Source: Aldehydirespirator sp963667505 (lineage in GTDB: Bacteria; Actinomycetota; Acidimicrobiia; Acidimicrobiales; Aldehydirespiratoraceae). Taken from it: a DNA stretch of 64,000 nt. A model generated the notes under the pieces. That model saw nothing but the letters and a program-made list of their open reading frames with translations. It was not told where the DNA came from and did no database searches. Shown piece by piece: positions 19,135 to 31,096 of this stretch. The stretch covers positions 3,968,001-4,032,000 of the forward strand of contig OY763490.2 of NCBI GenBank assembly GCA_963667505.2, in the 5' to 3' direction. The first letter of the stretch is position 1, and the number at the start of each line of letters is the position of its first letter. Position numbers and translations under genes: made by a program.

Positions 19135-20703
19135 ATGGCAGACACTGACGCAATCGGGCTGTGGGCCATCGCGGAGGCCGACCCCGGCTTCCCGGCGGTG
19201 GTCGACCCCGAGCACAACCAACTGACCTACGCCGAGCTGGCCGCGCTCACCAACCGGATCTCGCGGGGCCTCAACGCCGCCGGACTCTCCAAGGGCGACC
19301 AGGTCACCACCCTGCTGCCCAACTGCTTCGAGCAGCTCGCCGTCTGCCTGGCCGCCTACCAGAGCGGCCTGTACGTCACCGCCGTCAACTGGCATTTCGT
19401 CGGCGCGGAGATCAACTACATCGTCAACGACGCCGAAACCAAGGCGTTCATCGTGCACGAGCGCCTCGCGGACGAGGCCGTCAAGGCCCTCGACGGCTGC
19501 ATCACCCCCGAGGCCAACCGGTTCTGCGTGGGCGGCGCCGTGCGGGGGTTCCGTCCCTTCGACGAGCTCGTCGCGGGCCACTCCGGCGACCGGCCCGACC
19601 CCGAGCATCTGGCCACCGGCTCGTTCATGTTCTACACCTCCGGCACCACCGGACGGCCCAAGGGAGTGCGCCGGGCGCTCGACCCTCGGCCCCCCGACGA
19701 GGCCGCCTCCACCGCCGGCCGGCTGCTGATGCTGTTCGGCTCCAAGCCCCATGACGGCAACGTGCAGATCACCCAGGCGCCGCTGTACCACACCGCGGTC
19801 AACAACTGGACCACGATGTCGCTGCACTTCGGCCACACCGTGGTGCTGATGGACCGCTGGACCGCCGAGGGCGCGCTGGAGCGCATCGAGCGCTACCGGG
19901 TGACCAGCTCCCACATGGTGCCCACCATGTTCAACCGGCTGCTGCAACTGCCCGACGAGGTGCGGGCCGGCTACGACGTGTCGTCGCTGCGGGCCATGGT
20001 TCACGCCGCCGCGCCGTGCCCGGTGGAGACCAAGCGGCGCATGATCGAGTGGTGGGGCGACTCGATCTGGGAGTACTACGCGGCCACCGAGGGCGGCGGC
20101 ACGTCGGTGTCGGCCGCCGAGTGGCTCCAGCGCCCCGGCACGGTCGGCAGAGCCTGGCCCGGCTGCGAGGTGATCGCGGTCGACGACGACGGCCGCGACC
20201 TGCCGCCGGGCGAGTCGGGCACGGTGTACATGAAGATGCCGGGGGCGGCCTTCGAGTACAAGGGCGACGAGGCCAAGACGGCGGCCAGCCGGCTGCGGGG
20301 CTTCTTCACGGTGGGCGACGTCGGCTACCTCGACGCCGACGGCTACCTGTTCCTCAACGACCGGGCCAACGACATGATCATCGTCGGCGGGGTCAACATC
20401 TACCCCGCGGAGATCGAGGGCGAGCTGGTGCAGCACCTCGCGGTGGGCGACGCGGCCGTGTTCGGCGTGCCCAACCCCGACACCGGCGAGGAGGTCAAGG
20501 CGGTGGTGGAGCTGCGCGACGGCTGGGCGCCCGGCGACGACACCACCGCCGCCATCCTGGAGTGGCTGCGGGAGCGGATCGCCCGCCAGAAGCTGCCCCG
20601 CTCCGTCGACTACATCGACGAACTGCCCCGCGACCCCAACGGCAAGCTCTACAAGCGCAGGCTGCGAGACCCCTACTGGGCCGGCCGCGACCGAGCCATC
20701 TGA
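19135..20703 (+). CDS. Acyl-CoA synthetase (FadD-like)
   Basis: 522 residues from ATG 19135. ANL motifs: FYTSGTTGRPKGV (~166), the YYAATEGGGTS adenine motif, FFTVGDVGYLDADGY with the ribose Asp, the NDMIIVGGVNIYP hinge, and DPNGKLYKRRLRDP with the C-terminal catalytic Lys. ATP-dependent CoA activation of a carboxylate; the FadD4-like subgroup often handles fatty or steroid side-chain acids, but the substrate is uncertain. An independent transcription unit starts in the AT-rich patch upstream. Confidence 0.87.
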   Translation: MADTDAIGLWAIAEADPGFPAVVDPEHNQLTYAELAALTNRISRGLNAAGLSKGDQVTTLLPNCFEQLAVCLAAYQSGLYVTAVNWHFVGAEINYIVNDAETKAFIVHERLADEAVKALDGCITPEANRFCVGGAVRGFRPFDELVAGHSGDRPDPEHLATGSFMFYTSGTTGRPKGVRRALDPRPPDEAASTAGRLLMLFGSKPHDGNVQITQAPLYHTAVNNWTTMSLHFGHTVVLMDRWTAEGALERIERYRVTSSHMVPTMFNRLLQLPDEVRAGYDVSSLRAMVHAAAPCPVETKRRMIEWWGDSIWEYYAATEGGGTSVSAAEWLQRPGTVGRAWPGCEVIAVDDDGRDLPPGESGTVYMKMPGAAFEYKGDEAKTAASRLRGFFTVGDVGYLDADGYLFLNDRANDMIIVGGVNIYPAEIEGELVQHLAVGDAAVFGVPNPDTGEEVKAVVELRDGWAPGDDTTAAILEWLRERIARQKLPRSVDYIDELPRDPNGKLYKRRLRDPYWAGRDRAI

Positions 20704-20782
20704 GCTCGTCGGCGGCGTCGCCGGTCGGCGGTTGTGGCGGGCTGAGGGTCCGGTCGGCGGGTCGGCGCGTGATACTGGAGCC

Positions 20783-22336
<1,554 letters not shown>

Positions 22337-22346
22337 GCCCGCGGTC

Positions 22347-23711
22347 GTGACCTCCACCTTCGAGCGCTACGGCGAACGGCTGGAGGCCGCCCGGGCGGGC
22401 GAGGCTGCCGCGGCGTCCGCCGACGGGCTGGTGGCGGCCGTGCGCGAGCTGGACGGGGCGGTGGCGCAGGTGGAGGGACGCGGCTTCGAGCCGACGCCGT
22501 TCGCTCCGGCGGCGGAACTAGCCGACGCGGCCGGGATCGGCGATGCCGAGCTGTGGGTCAAGGACGAGACCGGCAACGTGTCGGGCTCGCACAAGGCCCG
22601 CCACCTGTTCGGGGTCGCGCTGGCCCACCGGCTGGCCGAGGGCGACGCCAGGGCCGGGGCCGAGGCGCCGCCGTACGCCATCGCCAGCTGCGGCAACGCC
22701 GCGCTGGCCGCTGCGGTGGTGGCTCGGGCCGTCGGCCGGCCGTTGGACGTGTTCGTGCCGACCTGGGCCAACGACGCCGTGGTGGCCCGCATCACCGAAC
22801 TCGGCGGGCGGGTGGTGCGGTGCCAGCGCGAGCCGGGTGTTCCCGGCGATCCCGCCCACCACGCCATGCTGGCCGCCATCGAGGCCGGGGCGGTGCCGTT
22901 CTCGTGCCAGGGGACCGAGACCCCGGCCACCATCGACGGCGGCCGGACCCTGGCCTGGGAGATGGTCGACGCTCTCGTCGAGCACGACGGCGGCCCGCTG
23001 GCCCGCCTCGACCGGCTGTTCGTGCAGGTCGGCGGGGGCGCGCTGGCCACCGCGGTGGTGACAGGCCTGGCCGCCGCGGTCGGGCGGGGCGACCTTGCCC
23101 GTCTGCCCCGAGTCCACGCGGTGCAGCCCGAGGGCAACCACCCCCTGGTGCGGGCCTGGGACACGCTGGTGCTGGAGCTGCGCTCACAGGAGCGGGCCGG
23201 CGGCAGCCGCGACCGGGACTACTTCCTCGACCGGATCATGTTCGCCCAGGCAGGCACTCAGGGCACCATGGACAACCGGCTGCGTGCCAATATTGCCGAC
23301 AAGATGACGCCCATGGACGACGGTCAGCTGCGCGAGTCGGTGGATCGGCTGCGCGACGATCCCGAGCGCTACATGCGGGCCTGGGACTCCGAGCCGGTTT
23401 CGTACGCCTCCGGGATCCTCGACGACATCACCTACGACTGGGTCGACGCCGTCGAGGCGATGCTGGCATCGGGGGGATGGCCGCTGGTCGCCTCCGAGGA
23501 CGACTTCCGGAGGGCCCACCGTCTCGCTCACCGGCACACCGACATCGACGTGTGCCCCACCGGCGCCTCGGGCCTCGGCGGCCTGCTGGCCCTGACCGGG
23601 GCCAGCGACGGCGCCGGGACGACCGGCGTGTCGCCCGGCGAGCGGGTAGCAGTGCTGTTCACCGGACGGATGCGCCCCGGCGATCCCGACCCGCTGGCTT
23701 CTGGGGACTAG
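22347..23711 (+). CDS. PLP-dependent fold-type II enzyme (threonine-synthase/dehydratase-like)
   Basis: 454 residues from a GTG start. ELWVKDETGNVSGSHKARH contains the PLP Lys (~79), CGNAALAAAVVA is the substrate loop, and VQVGGGALATAVV the phosphate-binding glycine loop; a late CPTGASGLGGLLAL fits the family. This subgroup includes threonine synthase and amino-acid lyases; the exact reaction is unclear. It is in an operon with the upstream enzyme and close to a MarR-type regulator. Confidence 0.77.
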   Translation: MTSTFERYGERLEAARAGEAAAASADGLVAAVRELDGAVAQVEGRGFEPTPFAPAAELADAAGIGDAELWVKDETGNVSGSHKARHLFGVALAHRLAEGDARAGAEAPPYAIASCGNAALAAAVVARAVGRPLDVFVPTWANDAVVARITELGGRVVRCQREPGVPGDPAHHAMLAAIEAGAVPFSCQGTETPATIDGGRTLAWEMVDALVEHDGGPLARLDRLFVQVGGGALATAVVTGLAAAVGRGDLARLPRVHAVQPEGNHPLVRAWDTLVLELRSQERAGGSRDRDYFLDRIMFAQAGTQGTMDNRLRANIADKMTPMDDGQLRESVDRLRDDPERYMRAWDSEPVSYASGILDDITYDWVDAVEAMLASGGWPLVASEDDFRRAHRLAHRHTDIDVCPTGASGLGGLLALTGASDGAGTTGVSPGERVAVLFTGRMRPGDPDPLASGD

Positions 23712-23727
23712 CAGGCAGGCGGCGGTG

Positions 23728-24264
23728 ATGAGCGAAGACAGGCCTGACGCGAGGACGGCGAGGCGGTCTCCGATCGATCACGAGCCGCTCGAGTTGATCG
23801 CCCCCTACCTAGGCGAGCGGCACCGCCACACCTTCGACGTTCTGGTGCTCACGCTGCTGGCGGGGCGCCAGCTCGAGGCATGGATATCGGAGACGGTGGC
23901 CGTGCACGATCTCGACACCTCCAGCTACTTTGCTCTGAGCGCGCTGTGGCTGATAGGCCCGCCGCACCGCATGAGCGCGGGCGATCTGGCCCAGCGGATA
24001 GTGCAGACCTCGGGCGGGGCCACCAAGACGATGCAGCGCCTGGTCGGCCGGGGACTGGTGCGCAGGGTGGCTGACCCCGACGACGGCCGCCGCAGCCTCC
24101 TGGAGTTGACGCCTGGGGGCCTGACGCTGGCCCGCGAGACGCTGGACTTGATGCTCGATGCCTTCGACTCCCAGATCGGCGGCCTCGACGAGCCTGAACG
24201 CGAGGGGGTGGCCGCGGCCGTGCAGCGTCTAGTGGCTGAGTTGAGCGAGCGCCTCAGCCGCTGA
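23728..24264 (+). CDS. MarR-family transcriptional regulator
   Basis: 178 residues. The winged helix-turn-helix runs from about 70 to 145: MSAGDLAQRIVQTSGGATKTMQRLVGRGLV recognition region, wing VADPDDGRRSLLELT. Dimerisation helices flank it. It lies 16 bases after the second PLP enzyme on the same strand and may control that operon. Its 3' end overlaps the convergent addA-like gene by 11 bases. A GTG one codon upstream (23725) is an alternative start. Confidence 0.85.
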   Translation: MSEDRPDARTARRSPIDHEPLELIAPYLGERHRHTFDVLVLTLLAGRQLEAWISETVAVHDLDTSSYFALSALWLIGPPHRMSAGDLAQRIVQTSGGATKTMQRLVGRGLVRRVADPDDGRRSLLELTPGGLTLARETLDLMLDAFDSQIGGLDEPEREGVAAAVQRLVAELSERLSR

Positions 24265-27200
24265 CGCCGGCCACGGCCGACTTCGCCTCCTCCACCGCCG
24301 CCCGCAGGTCGGGCAGGTCGGCCTCGACCGCGCCGTCCCGGTCGAGGAACACGAACACCATGCGGGCCACCTCCTCGCCGGTCACGGCCTCCAGGGCAGC
24401 GACGTAGGCCGCGCCCTGCAGGCGGTATCGGGCCAGCTTGGCGGCCACGTCGTCGTCGCCGGCGACCGCGTCGGTCTTCCAGTCCACCACTACCAGCCCG
24501 TCGGGTTCCCGGTAGACCAAGTCGACGTACCCCTCGACCAGCCGCTCCCCGAACGGAGCGGCCACGAACAGCTCCCGCCAGCACCGCTCGGCCGCGGCAG
24601 CCTGCCGGGCGACCCCGGTGTCGAGCGCGGCCCGGACCAAGTCGGCCACCGTCCGGGATCGTCCGCTCACTCCCTCGGCCGCGGCCTGCCGTTCGGCCAG
24701 CGCTTCGAGGCCCTGGCCGGTGGAGAGGTCGACGTCCTGGAGCACGCCGTGCACGGCCCGGCCGACGGCGGTGCCGTAGCGCCCCTTGCTCCACGGGGGC
24801 GGCTCAGCGTCGCCCCGGTCCTTGTCCAGGCCCGGATCGACGTCGGACAATCCGCTCTCATCGCTGGCGAGAGCGGTGGCCGACACCGCCGTCGGCACCG
24901 AAGCCGCCCTCAGGCTGCGCTCGCGCTCGCGCTCCCAGTCGTCCCGGTCGGGCAGAGGCGCCCGCTCGATGCTGGCCTGCGGTGCCGCCTCCGCGAGGGC
25001 CGACTCCTGCCCGGCACCGTCGAACAGAGCCGAGCCGTCCGCGGCGCCCGCCTCCGCGGCGCCTGCGCCGGCCAGGGCCCACGCCGCCGAGTTCTCCGTC
25101 TTGCCGGACTTGCTGGGCGCCCGGCGATGCAGGCTCACCACCAGATGGTCGCGGGCCCGGGTGCAAGCCACATACAGCAGGCGGAGCCGCTCATGGGCGT
25201 CCATCTGCTCGTCTATCGGCTTCCACGTCTCGTAGTTCTCGGACTCCACCCCGCCGCGCAGGCGCACCACCGGCGCGCCCGACGAGTCGAAGGCCACCGA
25301 CGGCCCCCGGGCGGGCGCGGTGAGCCTGGTCGTCATGCCCGACAGGACCACGACGGGGAACTCGAGGCCCTTGGCCGCGTGCACGGTGAGGATGCGCACG
25401 CTGTCGTCGTCGGTCTCGGGCAGGATCGTCTCGGTCACGCGGGCGTTGTCGGCGCCCTGCAGCCGGGCCCATTCGAGATAGTCGCGCAGGTTGGTGCCCC
25501 CCGCGTCGGCCCAGGCGCGGGCCTGGTCGGTCACGAACCGGAGGCGCCGCCATACGTCGCGGGGCCGTCGGCCGGCCGCGGCGGTCTCGAACGCGCCCCG
25601 CTCGCGCACCAGGCGGTCGACGAGCGCGGGCGGGCTGGTCCAGCGCTTCGCCCGATGGAGATCGGCCAGATGGGCGATCGCCTCGGCCACGGGATGGTCG
25701 GCAGGGGCGCCCTCGGGCAGGCCGCGGAGCAGGGAGAACCGCCCGTTGCAGGCCAGCCGCCAATGGGCCAGGTCGTCGTCTCCGCAGCCGTACAGCGGCG
25801 ACCGCAGGGCGGCCACCAGGGACAGCTCGTCGGTGGGATCGGCCACCGCCCGAAGGGCCGACAGCACGTCGCGCACCTCCCGGGTGCTGTAGACCAGCGA
25901 GGAGGCCTCGGCCCGGTAGGGGATTCCGGCGGCGTCGAGGGCGTCCTCGAGGTTGCCCAGACTGGTGCGCGACGGGATCAGGATCGCGATGTCGCCCAGC
26001 CGGGCCGGCCGCGACGACGAGCCCGTGCCCGCTTCGTCCTCCACGTCCCAGCCGTCTCGCAGCACCGTGGCCACCGCTCGGGCCACCGACTCGGCCTCCC
26101 GCCGTCGCAGCTCGCCGGCGTAGGCCCTGCCCTCGATCACGGCTGGCGCCGCGCCGAGGACGGTGACCGCCGGGCCGCACGGCATCGGCTCACGGACCGC
26201 TCCCAGGCCCGCGTACTCGGGCTGGCTGCCCTCGACCGGCTGGATGAGCTGCCCGAACACCGAGTTGACCCAGTCGATGATGGGCCGGGTGGAGCGGAAG
26301 TTGGTCGCCAAGCCCTCGATCCGACCCTGCGGCTGGCGGCCGGTCCAGTGGCGGGCCTGCAGGAAGGTGGCGATGTCGGCTCGGCGGAACCGGTAGATCG
26401 ACTGCTTGGGATCGCCGACGAAGAAGAGGCGGCCGGGATCGGGGACCGTGTCAGCCCATCCGCTGCCGGCCCGACCGAGGTCGCCGCATCCGAGCAGCGA
26501 AGCCAGCTCCACCTGGATCGGGTCGGTGTCCTGGAACTCGTCGATGAGCAGGCGCTGATAGCGCTCGCGCAGGGCCGCCCGCACTGCCGGACCGTGGACG
26601 TCGCCGTGGAGCAGCAGGCGGGCCCGGACCAACAGATCATGGAACTCGAGCCGTCCGGTGGCCCGCCGCTCCTCGGCGGCGCTCAGCGTGAACGCCGCCA
26701 GCCGAGCCACCAGACGTGCCAGGGCATGGTGGCCGGCGGCCTGGGTGGCCTCGGCGCAGGCTGCCTTGAGCCGCCTGATGCCGTCGCGGGCCTGCTCGAC
26801 CTGGCCGTTCCAGTTGCGGGCCGCGCCGAGGTTCGTCCCTTTGCATTCGCGCTCTAGGGCCGCGATGGCCTCGAGCCGGTTGATGTTGTTGGCCTGGCCC
26901 GCGGCGGCTTCCAGGCGGCTGCGGTGCGCGGCGATCAGGGCGATGCGGGCCGCGAGCTTGTCCGCGGGGTCGGCGCAATGGACCCGGTGGGCGAGCAGGT
27001 CGTCGAGCGCGTCGAGCACGCTGTCCGCGTCCACCGGGGGAAGAGGGCGGTCCTCGTCGGGGTCCAGCGCCGCGAGGCGGTCCCAGCTCTCGTTCAGCAT
27101 CACCGCCAGCGCCCGGATCTGATCGAGCCGCACCCCCAGCACTTCGAGCCCCAGCAGCGTCGGCGCCATGTCCGACTCCTCGAGCAGCCCGTTCAGGAAG

Positions 27201-27634
27201 TCGCGCCAGCGGGTGTCGAACTCGATCTGGGAGCCGATGTCGTCGAGCACTTCGACGCTCGGCGGCAGCCCGGCCTCGACGGGATGCTCGCTCAGGATCC
27301 GCTGGGCGAAGGAGTGCAGGGTCCCCACCGCCGAGCCGTCGAGATGCGCGAGGGCGGCGTCCGTGGCGGTGGGCCCGAGCGCCTCACGGGTCTCGACCTG
27401 CTGCAGGCGGTCGCGGATCCGCTGGCGCAGCTCTGCGCCAGCCTTCTCGGTGAAGGTGATGGCCGCGATGTTCTCCATGGCCATACCCGAGCCGATGAGG
27501 GCCGCCACCCGGTCCACGAGAGCTCGCGTCTTGCCCGAGCCCGCCCCGGCCTCAACGAACAGCGTGTGGTCCAGATCGGAGCTGATCCGGTCGCGGGCGG
27601 CCTGGTCGTCCAGCGGCACCGAGGCGGGCGTCAT
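24254..27634 (-). CDS. UvrD/AddA-like helicase-nuclease
   Basis: 1126 residues from ATG 27634. Superfamily 1A helicase motifs: VEAGAGSGKTRALVDRV (Walker A, ~27), AAITFTEKAGAELR (Ia), LLIDEFQDTDPIQ (II), FFVGDPKQSIYRFR (III), and a later VHAAKGLEFPVVVLSG (V) and LYVACTRARDHLVV (VI). The C-terminal PD-(D/E)XK nuclease has GLVVVDWKTDAV. It is the AddA/RecB-type subunit that processes double-strand breaks with the AddB-like partner encoded upstream; start and stop overlap as ATGA. Confidence 0.88.
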   Translation of the reverse strand: MTPASVPLDDQAARDRISSDLDHTLFVEAGAGSGKTRALVDRVAALIGSGMAMENIAAITFTEKAGAELRQRIRDRLQQVETREALGPTATDAALAHLDGSAVGTLHSFAQRILSEHPVEAGLPPSVEVLDDIGSQIEFDTRWRDFLNGLLEESDMAPTLLGLEVLGVRLDQIRALAVMLNESWDRLAALDPDEDRPLPPVDADSVLDALDDLLAHRVHCADPADKLAARIALIAAHRSRLEAAAGQANNINRLEAIAALERECKGTNLGAARNWNGQVEQARDGIRRLKAACAEATQAAGHHALARLVARLAAFTLSAAEERRATGRLEFHDLLVRARLLLHGDVHGPAVRAALRERYQRLLIDEFQDTDPIQVELASLLGCGDLGRAGSGWADTVPDPGRLFFVGDPKQSIYRFRRADIATFLQARHWTGRQPQGRIEGLATNFRSTRPIIDWVNSVFGQLIQPVEGSQPEYAGLGAVREPMPCGPAVTVLGAAPAVIEGRAYAGELRRREAESVARAVATVLRDGWDVEDEAGTGSSSRPARLGDIAILIPSRTSLGNLEDALDAAGIPYRAEASSLVYSTREVRDVLSALRAVADPTDELSLVAALRSPLYGCGDDDLAHWRLACNGRFSLLRGLPEGAPADHPVAEAIAHLADLHRAKRWTSPPALVDRLVRERGAFETAAAGRRPRDVWRRLRFVTDQARAWADAGGTNLRDYLEWARLQGADNARVTETILPETDDDSVRILTVHAAKGLEFPVVVLSGMTTRLTAPARGPSVAFDSSGAPVVRLRGGVESENYETWKPIDEQMDAHERLRLLYVACTRARDHLVVSLHRRAPSKSGKTENSAAWALAGAGAAEAGAADGSALFDGAGQESALAEAAPQASIERAPLPDRDDWERERERSLRAASVPTAVSATALASDESGLSDVDPGLDKDRGDAEPPPWSKGRYGTAVGRAVHGVLQDVDLSTGQGLEALAERQAAAEGVSGRSRTVADLVRAALDTGVARQAAAAERCWRELFVAAPFGERLVEGYVDLVYREPDGLVVVDWKTDAVAGDDDVAAKLARYRLQGAAYVAALEAVTGEEVARMVFVFLDRDGAVEADLPDLRAAVEEAKSAVAGVSG

Positions 27635-30600
27635 CGGGGCACGCCTTCCGTGAGTTGCCGGTCCTGCGAGCTGTCGTGGTCGGCGTACACAAGGTCGAGA
27701 TAGGGCGCCAGGGACCGGTCGCCGAGTTTGCGCAGGAAGTCGCGCCATTGGTCTCGTGTGCCCAGCGCGTCGGGCTCGCAGTAGTGGCAGGCGACCCACG
27801 GCCGCCACACCGGCTCGGCGGGATGCATCGGGAACAGGCCGTCGCCGATCCCGTCGACGATGGCGTTGACCGCATCGAGGACCTGCCGACGGGCGTCATC
27901 GGTGGAGTAGCCCACCTCGCGGAACGCGCCCTTGGACGACACGAACCAGTAGGCGCCGTAGCCGTCGGCCGCCCCCAAGGACTCTCGCAGCCCGCGGGCC
28001 GCCAGGCCGTAGAGCACAAGCTGGAGCCGCTTGCCGCCCAGTGCCGGGTCGTCGGGGCCGAGCTTCTCGTAGCCGCGGGCCGACCCGGTCTTGTAGTCGA
28101 CCACCACCAGGCCTCCGGCGTCGGTCACGTCGATGCGGTCTATGGAGCCCCGGATCCTCAGCGACCGGTCGTCGCCGATGTCGATGCTGACCGGGTCGTC
28201 GGGGCTGTGGGGCATTCCGAAGCCGAGCTCGGCCGCAGCCGGCCGCGACCGGTGACTGGCCCGCCGATCGTCGTCGAACTCCAGGAACCTCACCAGGTCG
28301 GCCAGGATCTGGCCGCGGTCGTAGCTCCAGTAGAGCTGGCGGCCGACCAGCCCTCGGTCAGCCAGACGCTTGCACTCCTTGTGCCCGAGCTCCGTCAGGC
28401 GGACCCGCCACCGCTCGGGCCACGGATCTCCGGGCGCGGGCACGGCACCGTCGTCGATCGCCTCGGTCAGCCAGCGCTCCAGGATCCGATGCACGACGCT
28501 GCCTCGCTGCAGGGGGCTGATGCGGTGGTCGTCCTCGGCATCGTCGATGGGCTCCACCCGCAGGACGTGACGCACGAAGTAGGCGTAGGGGCATCCGGCC
28601 CACGCCTCCAGTCGCGACGCCGAAGTCACCTGGTCGTCGTCGGTCGGGTGGGGGAGGGCAGCTCCCCTCAGGTCGCCAGCCGCGAGGTTGCCGTCGAACC
28701 GGGTCAGCCACGGCGACAGCCGCCCCCGGCGCAGTTCGATGCCCCGGCGCAGCTCGACGCGCCGCCGCACGCTGTCGAGAGTGGTCAGGTCGGCCTGCGT
28801 GTCGTCGCCGCGGCTGCGGTTGTCGTGCCAGTCCAGCAGGCGCCTGGTGTCGTACTCGTTCTGGTGGGCGGGGAACACGGTCTGGCGGAGGCCGCCCACG
28901 AACGAGGGCACTACTTCGAGGCGGTCGGTACGCTCGGTCAGCCACCGGCTCGGCGAGCGGTCCGCGGCCCGGCGCAGGTCGCCCCGTGGGAACAGCAGCA
29001 GCGACCGCTCCGCGGCGGCGACCACCGCCAGGAGCGCCCGGTGGTCATCGCCGGACCGGTCGCCTCGGGCGGGAAGGTCGTGGCCGACGACCCGCCGCTC
29101 GCGGTCGGGCAGCAGAGCGTCGTCGTTGCGGCGTGCCGGGAAGGTTCCCTCGGCCATGCCGCACACCACGGCAAGGTCGAGTTCCACGCCCAGCGCCAGG
29201 CTCACCGGTCCGACCAGCACGCCTCGGCCCAGGCGGCCGTGCCGGTGCGGGGCCGTCTCCAGTTCGAGCTGCAGCGCTCGCCGGAAGGCGGCGGGCGAGG
29301 GGTTGTCGTCGGTGCCGTCGAGGTCACCGAGCCGGCTGATGGCGCTGTCCACCCGCTCGGCCAGCTCCCTCTCCTCGTCGGGCCAGCTCCGACGAAGCCG
29401 CCCGCCCAGGTACTTGTGCGCCAGGTTCTGGCACCAGGTCGCCAAGCCGGCCCAGGTGCGGGGCGGGGGCTGGGGATTCAGGTCGTCGTGCAGTTCCTTC
29501 ACGAAGTCGAGCAGTTCCGCGGCCCGCGCCGCGTCGCGACGAAGCCGGTCGCCGCGCCAGATCTGGTCCTCGTCGGCTTGGAGACGTTCGGCGTCGGCCA
29601 GGCATTCGGCCACGTATCGCCCGAGTCGCGCCTTCCAGTTGTCGATTCCGGCATCGACCCGGGCGGCCCGGGCTGCCCGCTCCCATGCCGCGCTCGGCGC
29701 GCTCTGCCATCGGGAGGAGCGGGCGTCGCTATTGGCGGCCTCCCCGTCCCCGCGCTCGGCTTCCGGGCGCCCGATGCCGGGAGCGGACTTTCTGATGCTC
29801 ACGGGGGCGCCGGCCAGCCAAGCCGTCACGGCCCGTCGGGAGAAGCCCCGGTCCGGCAACGCCAGCATCTCCATCAGCGAGCGGCCCAGCAGGGACGTCT
29901 CGGCGGTGTGCACGGTGGCGCCGCATCGTTCGATTCCAGCGGCGTCGAGGGCGTCGCCGACGAGGCGGACATAGGGGGACTCGACGCCGTACACGATGGC
30001 GCAGCGACCCAGCGGCGTGCCGGCCCGGGCGGCCTCCACCACTGCCCGAACCGCGTGGCGCACCTCGTCATCGGCGTCGGAGACGCTGAGAGCCTGCACG
30101 CCGTCGGCGGCACGTCCAGGCTCGCTCTCACCCGGTCGCTCGGCCCGTGAGTCGAGGTCGGCGCCCAGCCTTCGAAGTGAGGCTCGCACGGCAGCGTCGG
30201 CGTCGTCGGCCCCGGTCGCGCCGGCGACGACGGTGGTGGCGGTCGCGTCAGACACGGCTTCTAGCAGGCGGGCCTGGCTGCCGGTGATGCTCTGGGGCAG
30301 GAACACGATCACCTGGCCGAGCCGGCGCTGCGTCTCCGAGGGTCGAGCCCGGACTGCGGACGCGGCCGCCTGGGCCAACTGCTGCTCGTTGCTGAAGTCC
30401 GGTTCGAGCGCTTCGCCGACCTCCCGGTGGATCCGCACCACGTCCCGGGCCCGGAGGGACTGTCCAGCGAGGGCGGCCAGTTGGCCATGATCCAGCTCGG
30501 AGAGCTCCCGGTGCGCCCGGGTGAGGGCCCGCTCGGTGGCCGGATGGGTCTCGACGCCGCGGAAATGGCCCGGATCTCGGCGCATGGCGGCCCGGACCGC

Positions 30601-30891
30601 GGCCGCGATCACCGCGTTCGACACACCCCGGCGGCCCTGGCTGGCCATCTCGGCCCCTCCGAGGTGCTCGGCCAGCTTGTAGGGCGTGTCGAAGGCCACC
30701 GCGGCCAAACCCGCGGTGCCGTTGTGCTGGCGGCGTCCCAGGGCCCGCCGGGCGGCCAGGCCCACGTAGTTGCTGGGCACGACGACGGTGACCGGGGCGA
30801 GCGGATCGCCCGCCTTGGCCCGCTCCACGGCCCTCGCCAGCGCCTCGTGCGCGGGCGGACCGTACGGCGTGGTCACCACCTCGATGGACAT
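27631..30891 (-). CDS. AddB-like PD-(D/E)XK nuclease subunit
   Basis: 1086 residues. The long N-terminal part is an inactive helicase-like scaffold (VVVPSNYVGLAARRAL at the start; no good Walker A). The C-terminal nuclease has GLVVVDYKTGSARGYEKL with the catalytic Asp and Lys. Cysteines in WAGCPYAYF and CHYCEPD resemble the iron-sulfur-binding cysteines flanking AddB/Cas4-type nucleases, although the usual fourth Cys is not seen. It is cotranscribed with the AddA-like gene as a recombination-repair pair. The promoter would lie in the AT-rich stretch near 30950-31015. Confidence 0.83.
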   Translation of the reverse strand: MSIEVVTTPYGPPAHEALARAVERAKAGDPLAPVTVVVPSNYVGLAARRALGRRQHNGTAGLAAVAFDTPYKLAEHLGGAEMASQGRRGVSNAVIAAAVRAAMRRDPGHFRGVETHPATERALTRAHRELSELDHGQLAALAGQSLRARDVVRIHREVGEALEPDFSNEQQLAQAAASAVRARPSETQRRLGQVIVFLPQSITGSQARLLEAVSDATATTVVAGATGADDADAAVRASLRRLGADLDSRAERPGESEPGRAADGVQALSVSDADDEVRHAVRAVVEAARAGTPLGRCAIVYGVESPYVRLVGDALDAAGIERCGATVHTAETSLLGRSLMEMLALPDRGFSRRAVTAWLAGAPVSIRKSAPGIGRPEAERGDGEAANSDARSSRWQSAPSAAWERAARAARVDAGIDNWKARLGRYVAECLADAERLQADEDQIWRGDRLRRDAARAAELLDFVKELHDDLNPQPPPRTWAGLATWCQNLAHKYLGGRLRRSWPDEERELAERVDSAISRLGDLDGTDDNPSPAAFRRALQLELETAPHRHGRLGRGVLVGPVSLALGVELDLAVVCGMAEGTFPARRNDDALLPDRERRVVGHDLPARGDRSGDDHRALLAVVAAAERSLLLFPRGDLRRAADRSPSRWLTERTDRLEVVPSFVGGLRQTVFPAHQNEYDTRRLLDWHDNRSRGDDTQADLTTLDSVRRRVELRRGIELRRGRLSPWLTRFDGNLAAGDLRGAALPHPTDDDQVTSASRLEAWAGCPYAYFVRHVLRVEPIDDAEDDHRISPLQRGSVVHRILERWLTEAIDDGAVPAPGDPWPERWRVRLTELGHKECKRLADRGLVGRQLYWSYDRGQILADLVRFLEFDDDRRASHRSRPAAAELGFGMPHSPDDPVSIDIGDDRSLRIRGSIDRIDVTDAGGLVVVDYKTGSARGYEKLGPDDPALGGKRLQLVLYGLAARGLRESLGAADGYGAYWFVSSKGAFREVGYSTDDARRQVLDAVNAIVDGIGDGLFPMHPAEPVWRPWVACHYCEPDALGTRDQWRDFLRKLGDRSLAPYLDLVYADHDSSQDRQLTEGVPR

Positions 30892-30966
30892 GCCCGCACC
30901 CTAGAACCACCCTGTGACGGCCGATGGCCCCGCCCGCTGGCCGTTCCGCGACCGTCCATTGCAAGA

Positions 30967-31015
30967 ATTGCAGAAATCAGCTCATATGGCTGAAAACTAT
31001 CAAAATATAGCGGGA
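30967..31015. promoter_or_regulatory. AT-rich promoter-like patch upstream of addB
   Basis: A short AT-rich island in GC-rich surroundings contains the near-perfect inverted repeat TCAGCTCATATGGCTGA (about 30976-30992) and several TATA-like hexamers (TATCAAAATATAGC). It lies 76 bases or more upstream of addB and also upstream of the small plus-strand remnant at 31097. Function is inferred from composition only. Confidence 0.35.
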
Positions 31016-31096
31016 TGACGGCCGGTGGCGACCGCTAGCCGAGGGCTCCTAGAGAGACCCGACAGCCGTTCAGCCGTGCCGCGGTAGCTTGAAGAC